43,341 bases of DNA from JBKPNZ01 sp046732895 (GTDB taxonomy: Bacteria > Actinomycetota > Thermoleophilia > Solirubrobacterales > 70-9), in NCBI GenBank assembly GCA_046732895.1, contig JBKPNZ010000060.1, positions 1 to 43,341 on the forward strand. Direction: 5' to 3'. The notes beneath the pieces were generated by a model. That model worked only from the letters and a program-made list of their open reading frames with translations. It ran no database searches and had not been told where the DNA came from. Of this stretch, positions 9,602 through 18,279 are shown piece by piece (within the stretch, counting starts at the first letter, position 1; every line of letters begins with the position of its first letter). The translations under genes were made by a program, and so were the position numbers.

Positions 9602-11026
9602 ATGACGGCGGCGGAGGCGATCGGCCGCATCGAGGGCGGGGAGATCTCGGCGGACGAGATCCGCAGCGCCTATGCGGAGGTGGCCGCCGAGGATGAGCTG
9701 AACGCCTATCTCTGGACGTCGAACGGCGAGCAGCCGGCGGCCAGCCTCAGGGCGGGCGAGGGCCCGCTTCGCGGCGTTCCGGTCGCCGTGAAGGACATCT
9801 TCTGCACCGAGGACATCGCGACCACAGCGGGCTCGCGAATCCTCGAGGGCTATCGCCCGCCGTATACGGCGACCGCCGTGACGCGGCTCGCCGAAGCGGG
9901 CGCGGGCGTCCTGGGCAAGACGAACATGGACGAGTTCGCGATGGGGTCCTCGAACGAGAACTCGGCCTACGGGCCCGTTCTCAGCCCCTGGGATCGCGAG
10001 CGGGTTCCCGGCGGCTCCTCGGGCGGCTCGGCCGCCGCCGTGGCGGGGCGGCTGGCCCCGTGGGCGATCGGCACCGACACCGGCGGCTCGATCCGCCAGC
10101 CGGCGTCCCTCTCCGGCATCGTCGGCCTGAAGCCCACCTATGGCGCCATCTCCCGCTACGGGATGATCGCCTTCGCCTCGTCGCTCGATCAGTGCGGGCC
10201 GCTGACCCGCGACGTGACGGACGCCGCGCTCCTCCTGCGCGCGATGGCGGGACGCGACCCGCACGACTCGACCTCCGTCGGGATCGACGGAGGCGTGGCG
10301 CTTCCCTCGCGGGAGGACCTGAAGGGGCTGCGCTTCGGCGTCGCCCGCGACTTCTCGCACCGTGCGGAGGGAGTCGAGCCCGGCGTCGCGTCCACCTTCG
10401 AGCGGACGCTCGCCCTGATCGGCGAGCTCGGCGGGGAGATCGTGGAGTGCGAGGTCCCGCACGCCGATCATGGGCTGTCGGCCTACTACGTCCTCGCCCC
10501 GGCGGAGGCATCGGCGAACCTCGCTCGCTACGACGGCGTCCGGTTCGGCATGCGCGCGGATGGCAAGGTCGACCTGACGGTGATGTACGAGTCGACGCGG
10601 GCCGCCGGCTTCGGCGCCGAGGTAAAGCGCCGGATCATGCTGGGCACCTACGCGCTGTCCTCCGGTTACTACGACGCGTACTACGGCCGCGCCCAGCGAG
10701 TCCGAACCAAGATCGCCGAGGATCTCGCGGCCGCGTTCGCGGATGTCGACTTCCTGGTCACACCAACCGCGCCGACAGTTGCGTTCAAGCTCGGCGAGAA
10801 GGCCGAGAACCCGCTCGCGATGTACCTGTCCGACTACTTCACGGTGCCGATGTCACTGGCGGGGATCCCCGCGGTCTCAATCCCAGCGGGCCTTGCCGAG
10901 CCGGATGGCGGCGGCCCTGAGCTTCCGGTCGGCTTCCAGCTGGCGGCCCCGGCATTCGCGGAGTCGAGGCTGCTCGACGCCGCCTACGCGCTCGAGCAGG
11001 CGATCGGGTTCGAGGGCGCGCCATGA
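9602..11026 (+). CDS. gatA: Asp/Glu-tRNA(Asn/Gln) amidotransferase subunit A
   Basis: 474 aa from ATG 9602, or 481 aa from GTG 9581. GatA is the amidase that releases ammonia from glutamine. The amidase signature is complete: catalytic lysine in VAVKDIFC (about residue 62), the Gly/Ser loop PGGSSGGSAAAVAG (about 135-148), and the cis-Ser and nucleophile Ser in GTDTGGSIRQPAS (about 160). I prefer ATG 9602 because family similarity begins at TAAEAIGRI and because GAAGTGAGC around 9581 recurs in the repeat at 25541-25549, so it looks like repeat DNA. Neither start has a good Shine-Dalgarno. The stop overlaps the gatB start by 4 nt (ATGA), indicating coupled translation. Confidence 0.94.
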   Translation: MTAAEAIGRIEGGEISADEIRSAYAEVAAEDELNAYLWTSNGEQPAASLRAGEGPLRGVPVAVKDIFCTEDIATTAGSRILEGYRPPYTATAVTRLAEAGAGVLGKTNMDEFAMGSSNENSAYGPVLSPWDRERVPGGSSGGSAAAVAGRLAPWAIGTDTGGSIRQPASLSGIVGLKPTYGAISRYGMIAFASSLDQCGPLTRDVTDAALLLRAMAGRDPHDSTSVGIDGGVALPSREDLKGLRFGVARDFSHRAEGVEPGVASTFERTLALIGELGGEIVECEVPHADHGLSAYYVLAPAEASANLARYDGVRFGMRADGKVDLTVMYESTRAAGFGAEVKRRIMLGTYALSSGYYDAYYGRAQRVRTKIAEDLAAAFADVDFLVTPTAPTVAFKLGEKAENPLAMYLSDYFTVPMSLAGIPAVSIPAGLAEPDGGGPELPVGFQLAAPAFAESRLLDAAYALEQAIGFEGAP

Positions 11027-12462
11027 GCTGGGCGGAGCGCTACGAGCCGGTCATCGGGCTCGAGATCCACGTCCAGCTCGCCACGCGGACGAAGATGTTC
11101 TGTGGTTGCGAGGTCTCGTTCGGGGACGAGCCGAACACCCACACCTGCCCGATCTGCCTCGCTCATCCCGGGTCGCTGCCCGTGCCGAATGAGCAGGCCG
11201 TGCGCTACGCGCTGCAGATCGCCCTGGCGCTCGAGTGCGACGTCGCGCCGCGCTCGATCTTCGCCCGCAAGAACTACTTCTATCCCGACATCCCGAAGGG
11301 CTTCCAGATCAGCCAGTACGACGAGCCGCTCGCCACCGGCGGACGGCTCGGCGACGCCCGCATCCACCGGGTCCACATGGAGGAGGACACCGCGAAGTCG
11401 ATCCACGTGGGCGAGTCTGGGCGCATCCACGGCTCGGCCGATTCGCTGGTGGACTTCAACCGGGCCGGCATCCCCCTGGTTGAGATCGTCACCGAGCCGG
11501 ATCTGCACGATCCGGCTGCCGCCCGGGAGTGGGCGCAGCTTCTGCGGACCACGATCAAGCAGCTCGGCGCCTCCGACGTGAACATGGAGGAGGGAAGCCT
11601 GCGGGTGGACGCGAACGTCTCGCTCCGTCCCATCGGAAGCGAGGAGCTCGGCACCAAGGCCGAGCTGAAGAACATGAACAGCTTCCGCTTCCTCGAGCGG
11701 GGGATCGCCGCCGAGCTCGAGCGCCAGGCAGCAATGCTCGATGCGGGGGAGGAGGTTGTTCAGGAGACCCTTCACTTCGACCCGCGCAGCGGCGGCCTGA
11801 CCGCGCTTCGCTCCAAGGAGTACGCACACGACTACCGCTACTTCCCGGAGCCCGACCTGGTCCCGCTCGCGCCGACGAGCGAGATGATCGAGGCGGCGCG
11901 CTCCGCGCTGCCCGAGCTGCCGGCGGAGCGGCGGGAGCGGTACCTGTCCGAGCTCGAACTGCCGGACAAGCAGGCGACCCAGCTCGCCTTCGACGCCGAG
12001 CTCGGCGACTACTTCGAGGAGGTCATCGGTGCCGACGAACGCGCCCGCCCGGCGAGCGCTGCGAATTGGGTCACTGGAGAGCTGGCCGCGGCCAAGCGTC
12101 AGGACGGCGCTGAGGACGGCGATCGAGTGCCCGCCGCGGCCCTCGCCCGGCTGATCGCGATGGTCGACGCGAAGGAGATCTCACACGGCGCCGGCCGCCA
12201 GGTGCTGGCCGTGCTGGTCGCCGAGGGTGGCGACCCGGCCGACATCGTCGAGCGCGAGGGCCTGGCGCAGGTCTCGGACTCGGGAGAGCTCGAGGCGATC
12301 GTCGAGCGGGCGCTCGAGTCGGACCCCGAGGCCGCCGAGCGGGTCCGCGGCGGCAACATGAAGGCGATCGGCCCGCTCGTCGGCTTCGTCATGCGCGAGA
12401 CCCGCGGTGCCGCGGACGGTGGCGAGGTCACCCGCCTCATCCGCGAGAAGCTCGGCCTCTGA
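11023..12462 (+). CDS. gatB: Asp/Glu-tRNA(Asn/Gln) amidotransferase subunit B
   Basis: 479 aa, the normal length. GatB binds the misacylated tRNA, activates the Glu or Asp side chain with ATP and transfers ammonia received from GatA. Seen: EPVIGLEIHVQL at the start, the zinc site cysteines in MFCGCEVSF and HTCPICLAHPG (about 26-47), KNYFYPDIPKGFQISQYD (about 84-101), and LVDFNRAGIPLVEIVTEPD (about 142-160). The C-terminal YqeY-like tail contains NMKAIGPLVGFVMRETRG. The ATG overlaps the gatA stop. The presence of gatCAB suggests that GlnRS and/or AsnRS is absent or supplemented in this organism, which is general knowledge of the family. Confidence 0.96.
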   Translation: MSWAERYEPVIGLEIHVQLATRTKMFCGCEVSFGDEPNTHTCPICLAHPGSLPVPNEQAVRYALQIALALECDVAPRSIFARKNYFYPDIPKGFQISQYDEPLATGGRLGDARIHRVHMEEDTAKSIHVGESGRIHGSADSLVDFNRAGIPLVEIVTEPDLHDPAAAREWAQLLRTTIKQLGASDVNMEEGSLRVDANVSLRPIGSEELGTKAELKNMNSFRFLERGIAAELERQAAMLDAGEEVVQETLHFDPRSGGLTALRSKEYAHDYRYFPEPDLVPLAPTSEMIEAARSALPELPAERRERYLSELELPDKQATQLAFDAELGDYFEEVIGADERARPASAANWVTGELAAAKRQDGAEDGDRVPAAALARLIAMVDAKEISHGAGRQVLAVLVAEGGDPADIVEREGLAQVSDSGELEAIVERALESDPEAAERVRGGNMKAIGPLVGFVMRETRGAADGGEVTRLIREKLGL

Positions 12463-12468
12463 GCCCTA

Positions 12469-12506
12469 GTAACAACCTGTTACAAGCGGAGCCGCTGGCC
12501 TAGACT
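12469..12506 (+). promoter_or_regulatory. NDH-2 promoter with palindromic operator candidate
   Basis: GTAACA-acc-TGTTAC (12469-12483) is a perfect 6-bp inverted repeat lying over the expected -35 position. TAGACT (12501-12506) follows 17 nt later, and 6 nt beyond it is the ATG at 12513, fitting a leaderless transcript. The palindrome is a good candidate regulator site for ndh; the regulator is unknown. Confidence 0.55.
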
Positions 12507-12512
12507 CAAGGT

Positions 12513-13832
12513 ATGGCCTGGAACGTGGTGATCGCCGGTGGTGGGTTCGGCGGAGCGCACGCCGCGCACCGGCTCGAGCGCCTGCTCCCGAAGCAGTCCG
12601 CGCGGCTCATCCTCGTCAACGACGTCAACTTTCTCCTCTACACGCCGTTCCTGCCCGAGGCCGCGGCGGGGACGCTGGAGCCGCGCCACGTCGTCACTCC
12701 CCTCCGCGACATCCTGAAGCGCACGTACCTGCGTCTCGGCGCCGTGACGGCGCACGACCCGGCGTCGCGGACGGTCGAGATCACGGATCACGAGGGCGAG
12801 GTCAATGAGCAGCGCTACGACCAGCTCATCCTGGCGCTCGGGTCGGTCTCGCGCCTCTTGCCCGTGCCCGGCCTTGAGCACGCGATCGGCTTCAAGAGCC
12901 TCGCGGACGCGATCTGGCTGCGGAACCACGTGATCGAGACGCTGGAGTCCGCGAACGCGAGCGAGGACCCGGCGACGCGCGATGAACTTCTGACCTATGT
13001 GTTCGTCGGCGGAGGCTACGCCGGGCTCGAAGCCCTCGCGGAGCTTCAGGACTTCGCCGTCGACGCGATGGACGTCTATCCGCGAGCGCGCCTGCACGGC
13101 ATGCGCTGGATCCTGGTCGAGGCGACCGACCGCGTGCTCCCCGAGACGGATCTGAAGCTCGCCGAGTACGCCATGCGCGAGCTGCGCGGGCGCGGAATCG
13201 ACATCCGCCTGGGCACGAGGCTGGACGCGCTCGAACCCGACGCGGTAACCCTCTCGACAGGCGAACGGATCCCGTCGCGAACGGTCGTCTGGACGACCGG
13301 CGTCGCGCCGCATCCGAGCCTCGCCCGGCTCTCCGTGCCGCTGAACGAGCAGGGCCGGGTGCCGGTTGATCGCTTCATGCGGGTGGCGGGCTCGGACAGC
13401 GTCTGGGCGATCGGCGACGCCGCGGCCGTGCCGGATCCCTCGCAGCGCTACGCGAAGCCCACGCCGCCCACCGCCCAGCACGCGATCCGGCAGGGCCGCG
13501 CCGTTGCGCGGAACGTTGCCGCGGCGCTCGGCGTCGGCACGGCGCGACCGTTCACGTACCGGAATCGCGGGTCCTTCGTGAACTTGGGGCGGTACAAGGC
13601 CGTCGCTCAGGCCGGTCCCCTCAGGTTCCGCGGCTTTCCCGCCTGGTGGATGGCGCGGACCTACCACCTGAGCCAGATCTCCGGCACGGCGCGGAAGATC
13701 CGCGCCGTGGTCGACTGGACGGTTGGCCTTCCGTTCGGGCGCGACGTCGCGGAGGTGGGGTCGATCGGACATCCGCGGCCGCTGCGGGCGGAGGAGTACG
13801 CGCACGGCGGATCGCATCGCCCGATCGGCTGA
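12513..13832 (+). CDS. ndh: Type II NADH dehydrogenase (NDH-2)
   Basis: 439 aa. This is a single-subunit, non-proton-pumping flavoenzyme that passes electrons from NADH to the quinone pool at the inner face of the membrane. Two dinucleotide-binding motifs are visible: GGGFGGAHAA for FAD (about 9-18) and VGGGYAGLEALAEL for NADH (about 167-180). A third FAD motif, VWAIGDAAAVP (about 299-309), and the quinone-side segment PPTAQHAIRQG follow. The C terminus (WWMARTYHLSQISG and beyond) fits the amphipathic membrane anchor of NDH-2. The start ATG 12513 is supported by the -10 box 6 nt upstream. A small zinc-ribbon membrane protein gene starts 3 nt after its stop. Its likely electron acceptor, menaquinone, is made by genes 8-16 kb downstream. 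Confidence 0.92.
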   Translation: MAWNVVIAGGGFGGAHAAHRLERLLPKQSARLILVNDVNFLLYTPFLPEAAAGTLEPRHVVTPLRDILKRTYLRLGAVTAHDPASRTVEITDHEGEVNEQRYDQLILALGSVSRLLPVPGLEHAIGFKSLADAIWLRNHVIETLESANASEDPATRDELLTYVFVGGGYAGLEALAELQDFAVDAMDVYPRARLHGMRWILVEATDRVLPETDLKLAEYAMRELRGRGIDIRLGTRLDALEPDAVTLSTGERIPSRTVVWTTGVAPHPSLARLSVPLNEQGRVPVDRFMRVAGSDSVWAIGDAAAVPDPSQRYAKPTPPTAQHAIRQGRAVARNVAAALGVGTARPFTYRNRGSFVNLGRYKAVAQAGPLRFRGFPAWWMARTYHLSQISGTARKIRAVVDWTVGLPFGRDVAEVGSIGHPRPLRAEEYAHGGSHRPIG

Positions 13833-13835
13833 GCC

Positions 13836-14111
13836 GTGCAGGCGCTGCTCATCCTCTCCTGCTTCGGCCTGGCAACGGGCATCATCGGCAGGGCGAAGGG
13901 GAGCTACTTCTTCGTCTGGTTCCTGGTCGGCTTCTTCCTGCCGGTTCTCGGCCTGATCGCCGTCATCCTCTACCGCTTCGAGAAAGCCGAACCCGAGCGC
14001 AGGTGCCCGCGCTGCGGCTCGGTGCAGAAGCTCTACGTGCAGGTGTGCAACGTCTGCGGTGAGGAGCTCTACCTGCCGGACCCCTCAGAGGTCCGGCATC
14101 CGACCGTCTAG
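13836..14111 (+). CDS. Small membrane protein with zinc ribbon
   Basis: 91 aa. Residues 1-17 and 24-46 form two hydrophobic helices (ALLILSCFGLATGIIG and FFVWFLVGFFLPVLGLIAVILY). They are followed by a compact zinc ribbon with two CxxC knuckles, CPRCGS (about 57-62) and CNVCGEELY (about 73-81). The GTG start is 3 nt after the ndh stop, so translation is very likely coupled. Comparable small proteins of two helices plus a zinc ribbon are common in actinobacteria, but their function is not established. The tight link to NDH-2 suggests a membrane-associated accessory role, which is inference. Confidence 0.8.
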   Translation: MQALLILSCFGLATGIIGRAKGSYFFVWFLVGFFLPVLGLIAVILYRFEKAEPERRCPRCGSVQKLYVQVCNVCGEELYLPDPSEVRHPTV

Positions 14112-14116
14112 CTCAT

Positions 14117-14162
14117 CGAACGTGCGTTAGTGCCCCCTATAGGCGGCACGTTCGCACGTTCG
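14117..14162. terminator. Inverted repeat between convergent genes, with duplicated right arm
   Basis: CGAACGTGC (14117-14125) is the reverse complement of GCACGTTCG, which occurs twice in tandem (14146-14154 and 14154-14162, sharing one G). The repeat fills the 60-nt gap between the zinc-ribbon gene and the minus-strand glycosyltransferase, so it probably ends both transcripts. There is no T-tract. The left arm can pair with either right arm. Confidence 0.55.
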
Positions 14163-14170
14163 GTGTGCGT

Positions 14171-15241
14171 TTAGCGGAGCCAGGTCCTGACGATCGCGTT
14201 CGCGAACCCCATGCCGTAGCGGACCACAGCCGGCTTCTTCGAGTGGCCGTGCAGCCGGCTGACCACGGTGACCGGCACCTCCTTGGCGGGAACGCCGCGC
14301 TTGATCGCCTCGATCATGAACTCGGAGGTGTGGAACTGCTCCTGGCGCAGGACGAGGGTGGGGAGGACGTCGGCGCGCACGGCCCGGTATCCGTTCGAGC
14401 AGTCGGTCACCTTGGTGCGAGTGATCAGGCTGACGACCCGGTTGAAGAAGACGATGCCGAACTCGCGCGCTCGGTGGTTGGCATCAGCCTCGCCGAGCAC
14501 GCGCGACCCGTGCGCGACCGCGACCTCGCCGGAGAGCACGGGCTCGACCAGGCGCTCCATCTCCGAGGGAAGGTGCTGCCCGTCGGCGTCGAGGGTCACG
14601 ACGATGCGGGCGCCGGAGTCAGCCATCAGCCGGTAGCCGGTCCGCAGCGCGGCGCCCCCACCACGATTGATCACGTGTCTGGCGACGACGGCGCCGTGGG
14701 CAGTGGCCACGTCATCGGTGCCGTCGCGAGAGCCGTCGTCCACGACCAGTATCGCCGTGTCCACGCCGCACACCTCAGCAGGAATCCGGTCGAGCACCGT
14801 CCCCACGTTCTCCGCCTCGTTGTAGGCCGGGACGACGACGGCGATCTTGTCGCGGAACTGCCGCGGATAGCCCGCCACTCGGAACTGCTCCCAGGCGAGG
14901 CCCTCCAGCACGGCCGAGAGCTCCCGAGTGATCCGCGATCCCTGCGACAGCGCGCGCAGCGTGAGCCCGAAGAGGATCAGGATGGCGAAGACTGCGACGC
15001 CGACGATGCGCGTGCCGTTGGAGCGCTCGAACGAGAACGCCGACAGCAGCGAGTCCAGGAGCTGCGTGCCCGACACCAGCGCCAGGCCGAGCGCGATCAG
15101 CAGCAGAATCAGGACATCGGCGTTGCGAAGCGATCGCCGGCGCAGGATCGCGAACCCGGCGATCAGGCCCGCGAGGACCAGGCCGACCGCGCGGATTGCG
15201 GTCAGCTCGGGCGGAAACAGGTCTGCCACGGGCACGGGCAT
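14171..15241 (-). CDS. DUF2304-like membrane region fused to a family 2 glycosyltransferase
   Basis: 356 aa from ATG 15241. The N-terminal part (about 1-110) has three hydrophobic segments like DUF2304 proteins. From about 130 a GT-A domain of the DPM1/polyprenyl-phosphate type follows: VVVPAYNEAENV, VVDDGSRDGT, the metal-binding VVTLDADGQHLP, and TDCSNGYRAVRADVL. It probably transfers a sugar from a nucleotide sugar to a lipid carrier or a cell-envelope glycan at the cytoplasmic face. The longer frame could begin at TTG 15295, but TATCCT on the minus strand (15257-15252) lies 10 nt before ATG 15241, which favours the shorter form. It is divergent from the sulfoquinovose synthase-like gene. 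Confidence 0.85.
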   Translation of the reverse strand: MPVPVADLFPPELTAIRAVGLVLAGLIAGFAILRRRSLRNADVLILLLIALGLALVSGTQLLDSLLSAFSFERSNGTRIVGVAVFAILILFGLTLRALSQGSRITRELSAVLEGLAWEQFRVAGYPRQFRDKIAVVVPAYNEAENVGTVLDRIPAEVCGVDTAILVVDDGSRDGTDDVATAHGAVVARHVINRGGGAALRTGYRLMADSGARIVVTLDADGQHLPSEMERLVEPVLSGEVAVAHGSRVLGEADANHRAREFGIVFFNRVVSLITRTKVTDCSNGYRAVRADVLPTLVLRQEQFHTSEFMIEAIKRGVPAKEVPVTVVSRLHGHSKKPAVVRYGMGFANAIVRTWLR

Positions 15242-15378
15242 GGGGGCGAGCAGGATAGAAGCCGTGACCCCGGCGCCTGCGGATCTGCCTTGCAAGCGGG
15301 GATCGAGTCTGTGGCTCTCAGGCCGACAGAGTCGACACTCGGCTATCCGGTGGCCGGCTTCGCTACCCTCGCCGCCTC

Positions 15379-16569
15379 ATGCGCGTCCTCATCCTGGGCG
15401 GTGACGGGTATCTGGGATGGCCGACCGCGATGCGGTTCTCCGCGCGCGGGCACGAAGTCTCGGTTGTCGACAACTTCTCCCGCCGCCGCTGGCACATCCA
15501 GCACTCCACAGATTCCCTGACCCCGATCGGCTCCCTGGCCGACCGCATCGACGCCTGGCGGGACGTCTCGGGGAACGAGATCCGCGCCTTCGAGGGCTCG
15601 ATGGAGGACGGCGAGTTCGTCGACCAGGTGATCGCGGAGACGACGCCCGAGGCGATCGTCCACTACGCCGAGCAGCCATCGGCGCCGTACTCCATGAAGT
15701 CACGGCACGCGGCCGTCGAGACCCAGTACACCAACGTCATCGGGACGCTCAACCTGCTCTTCGCCATGCGGGACCAGGTCCCGGACTGCCATCTCGTGAA
15801 GCTCGGGACGATGGGCGAATACGGGACCCCGAACATCGACATCGAGGAGGGGTTCATCGAGATCGAGCACAAGGGCCGGAAGGACACGCTGCCGTTCCCG
15901 AAGATGCCCGGCTCGCTCTACCACCTCTCCAAGGTCCACGACTCCCACAACATCCACTTCGCCTGCCGGATCTGGGGCCTGCGCGCCACCGATCTGAACC
16001 AGGGCGTGGTCTACGGGATCGAGACCGAGGAGTCGGCCGACGACGAGCGCCTGGTGACCCGCTTCGACTACGACGAGTACTTCGGTACGGTTCTCAACCG
16101 CTTCTGCGTCCAGGCGGTGATCGGCCACCCGCTGACCGTCTACGGCGAGGGTGGGCAGACGCGTGGCTTCCTCAACATCCGCGACACGCTGCAGTGCGTC
16201 GAGCTGGCGGTCAACAATCCCGCGAAGCTCGGCGAGTACCGGGTCTTCAACCAGTTCACCGAGCAGTTTTCGGTGGCGGAGCTCGCTGAGCTTGTGAAGC
16301 GCAGCGCCGCGGAAGTCGGATTTGACGTCGAGGTCCGAAATTTCCCGAACCCTCGCATCGAGGCCGAGCGCCACTACTACAACGCCACCAATACGAAGCT
16401 CCATGACTTGGGCCTCCAGGATCACCACCTGGGCGAGGAGCTCGTCCGTTCGATGCTTCGCATCATCGAGCGCCACCGCAGCCGGGTGATCGAGCGGGCG
16501 ATCCTGCCCAGCACAACCTGGAAAGCAGGGGAGCTCGAGGGTGAGCTTCCGGCTGCAGAGCCCCATTAG
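15379..16569 (+). CDS. UDP-sulfoquinovose synthase-like NAD-dependent epimerase (SQD1 family)
   Basis: 396 aa, the length of SQD1/SqdB. These enzymes convert UDP-glucose and sulfite to UDP-sulfoquinovose, the head-group donor for sulfolipid. Visible: the NAD motif GGDGYLGWPTA (about 7-17), VDNFSRRRW, HYAEQPSAPYSMKSR (about 95-109), the catalytic TMGEYGTPNIDIEEG (about 145-159), and the Tyr and Lys of the SDR triad in GSLYHLSKVHDSHN (about 175-188). This is followed by GLRATDLNQGVVYG and GQTRGFLNIRDTLQC. These segments are characteristic of SQD1 rather than of general UDP-glucose epimerases. TACCCT (15364-15369) lies 9 nt before the ATG. ilvB starts 27 nt downstream. A glycosyltransferase of the SqdX/SQD2 type is not seen nearby, so sulfolipid production is not shown. 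Confidence 0.85.
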   Translation: MRVLILGGDGYLGWPTAMRFSARGHEVSVVDNFSRRRWHIQHSTDSLTPIGSLADRIDAWRDVSGNEIRAFEGSMEDGEFVDQVIAETTPEAIVHYAEQPSAPYSMKSRHAAVETQYTNVIGTLNLLFAMRDQVPDCHLVKLGTMGEYGTPNIDIEEGFIEIEHKGRKDTLPFPKMPGSLYHLSKVHDSHNIHFACRIWGLRATDLNQGVVYGIETEESADDERLVTRFDYDEYFGTVLNRFCVQAVIGHPLTVYGEGGQTRGFLNIRDTLQCVELAVNNPAKLGEYRVFNQFTEQFSVAELAELVKRSAAEVGFDVEVRNFPNPRIEAERHYYNATNTKLHDLGLQDHHLGEELVRSMLRIIERHRSRVIERAILPSTTWKAGELEGELPAAEPH

Positions 16570-16596
16570 GCCGCGCGCTACCATCGCCTGTCCTAT

Positions 16597-18276
16597 ATGC
16601 GAGCTGCCGACGCACTTTGCGAAGCGCTGAAGGCCGAGGGCGCCGAACATGTCTTCGGCATCCCGGGCGGTGCGAACCTGCCGACCTACGACGCCCTGTA
16701 TGACGCGGATCTGATCCACGTCCAGGCTCGTCACGAGCAGGGGGCCGGTCACATGGCCGAGGGCTACGCCAAGGCGTCGGGCAAGGTTGGAGTCGCCTTC
16801 GCGACGTCAGGCCCAGGCGCGACCAACCTGGTGACGCCGATCGCCGACGCGATGATGGACTCGGTTCCGACGGTGTTCATCACGGGCCAGGTGCGCACCG
16901 ACCTCATCGGCACGGACGGCTTCCAGGAGGCCGACGTCACCGGCATCACGATGCCGGTCGTCAAGCACTCGCTGCTCGTGACCGACCCGCGCCAGATCCC
17001 TCAGTACATCCACGAGGCCTTCCATATCGCCTCCACCGGGCGCCCGGGGCCGGTCCTTGTCGACGTTCCCCAGGACCTCTCGCGCGCGGACATCGAATAC
17101 GAGCCGGCCGAGGGGGCGCCCGACCTGGCCGGCTACAAGCCCACCACCGAGGGCAACATCAAGCAGATCCGCATCGCCGCCAAGGCGCTGGCGAACTCCC
17201 GCCGACCGGTCATCTACGCCGGCGGCGGCGTCATCAACGCGAACGCGGCCGAGGAGCTGCGCGACTTCGCCACGTCCGATCGCTTCCCGGTGACGCTCAC
17301 CGTTATGGGGCTCGGCGCCTTCCCCGCCCCTCACGATCAGTGGCTCGGCATGCTCGGCATGCACGGGACCCGGACCGCGAACTACGCGATGGATGATGCC
17401 GATCTCATCATCGCCGTGGGCGCCCGCTTTGACGATCGCATCACGGGCAAGCTCTCCGAGTTCGCCCCGCGTGCGAAGTTCGTGCACATCGACGTCGATC
17501 CTGCGGAGATCTCAAAGAACGTCGCCGCCCACATCCCGATCGTCGGCGACGCGAAGGACGTCCTGCCGAAGCTGACCCGCGAGTACCGGGCCCTCAAGGC
17601 GGACTCCTCGCGTCTGGAGGACTGGTGGAAGCAGATCAGCGAGTGGCAGGCGACCTATCCGCTCCGGTACGAGGACTCAGCCGACTCGGAGATCAAGCCC
17701 CAGTTCATGGTCGAGGCCATGTACGAGGCAACCGAGGGCCAGGCGATCATCACATCAGACGTCGGCCAGCATCAGATGTGGGCCGCCCAGTACTTCCATT
17801 TCGGCCGGCCCCGCCAGTGGATCAACTCCGGCGGGCTCGGCACGATGGGCTTCGGGCTCCCGGCCGCGATCGGTGCCAAGGTCGGCTGCCCTGACGAGAC
17901 GGTCGTCTGCCTGGCCGGTGACGGCAGCCTGGTGATGGTCTGCCAGGAGTTCGCAACCGCCGCCGCGCACGACATCCCGGTGAAGGTCTTCCTGATGAAC
18001 AACGGGCACTTCGGCATGGTCCGCCAGTGGCAGGAGCTCTTCTGGGACGGCCGCTACAAGTCGGTCGAGATGGGTCCCAGCCCCGATTGGCCCAAGCTCG
18101 CCGAGGCCTTCGGGTGGACCGGCATGCAGTGCACCGACAAGGGCGACGTTCGCGACGCGATGCGCAGCGCCCTGGAGACCGACGGGCCCGTACTGCTCGA
18201 CGTGCACGTCTCGAAGACCGAGAACTGCTTCCCGATGATCCCCGCGGGCGCTGCCGCCCGGGACATGGTCGGCTGA
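16597..18276 (+). CDS. ilvB: Acetolactate synthase, large (catalytic) subunit
   Basis: 559 aa. This ThDP/FAD enzyme forms acetolactate or acetohydroxybutyrate in valine, leucine and isoleucine synthesis. The ThDP-activating glutamate is in ARHEQGAGHMAEGYA (about 45-59), followed by SGPGATNLVTPIADA. The FAD-domain segment GMLGMHGTRTANYA lies at about 250. The ThDP-Mg motif runs from GDGSLVMV to NNGHFGMV (about 443-473), and RQWQELFWDGRY follows. It is slightly shorter at the N terminus than many IlvB proteins (no extension before RAADALCEAL). TACCAT (16579-16584) lies 12 nt before the ATG, so any 5' leader is very short. No leader peptide was found. ilvN follows 3 nt after the stop. Confidence 0.95.
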   Translation: MRAADALCEALKAEGAEHVFGIPGGANLPTYDALYDADLIHVQARHEQGAGHMAEGYAKASGKVGVAFATSGPGATNLVTPIADAMMDSVPTVFITGQVRTDLIGTDGFQEADVTGITMPVVKHSLLVTDPRQIPQYIHEAFHIASTGRPGPVLVDVPQDLSRADIEYEPAEGAPDLAGYKPTTEGNIKQIRIAAKALANSRRPVIYAGGGVINANAAEELRDFATSDRFPVTLTVMGLGAFPAPHDQWLGMLGMHGTRTANYAMDDADLIIAVGARFDDRITGKLSEFAPRAKFVHIDVDPAEISKNVAAHIPIVGDAKDVLPKLTREYRALKADSSRLEDWWKQISEWQATYPLRYEDSADSEIKPQFMVEAMYEATEGQAIITSDVGQHQMWAAQYFHFGRPRQWINSGGLGTMGFGLPAAIGAKVGCPDETVVCLAGDGSLVMVCQEFATAAAHDIPVKVFLMNNGHFGMVRQWQELFWDGRYKSVEMGPSPDWPKLAEAFGWTGMQCTDKGDVRDAMRSALETDGPVLLDVHVSKTENCFPMIPAGAAARDMVG

Positions 18277-18279
18277 GCG

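Noticed and set aside
16570..16596. Leader peptide before ilvB
   Set aside because: Only 27 nt separate the upstream stop and ilvB, with a -10 box inside; no room for a Leu/Val/Ile-rich leader.
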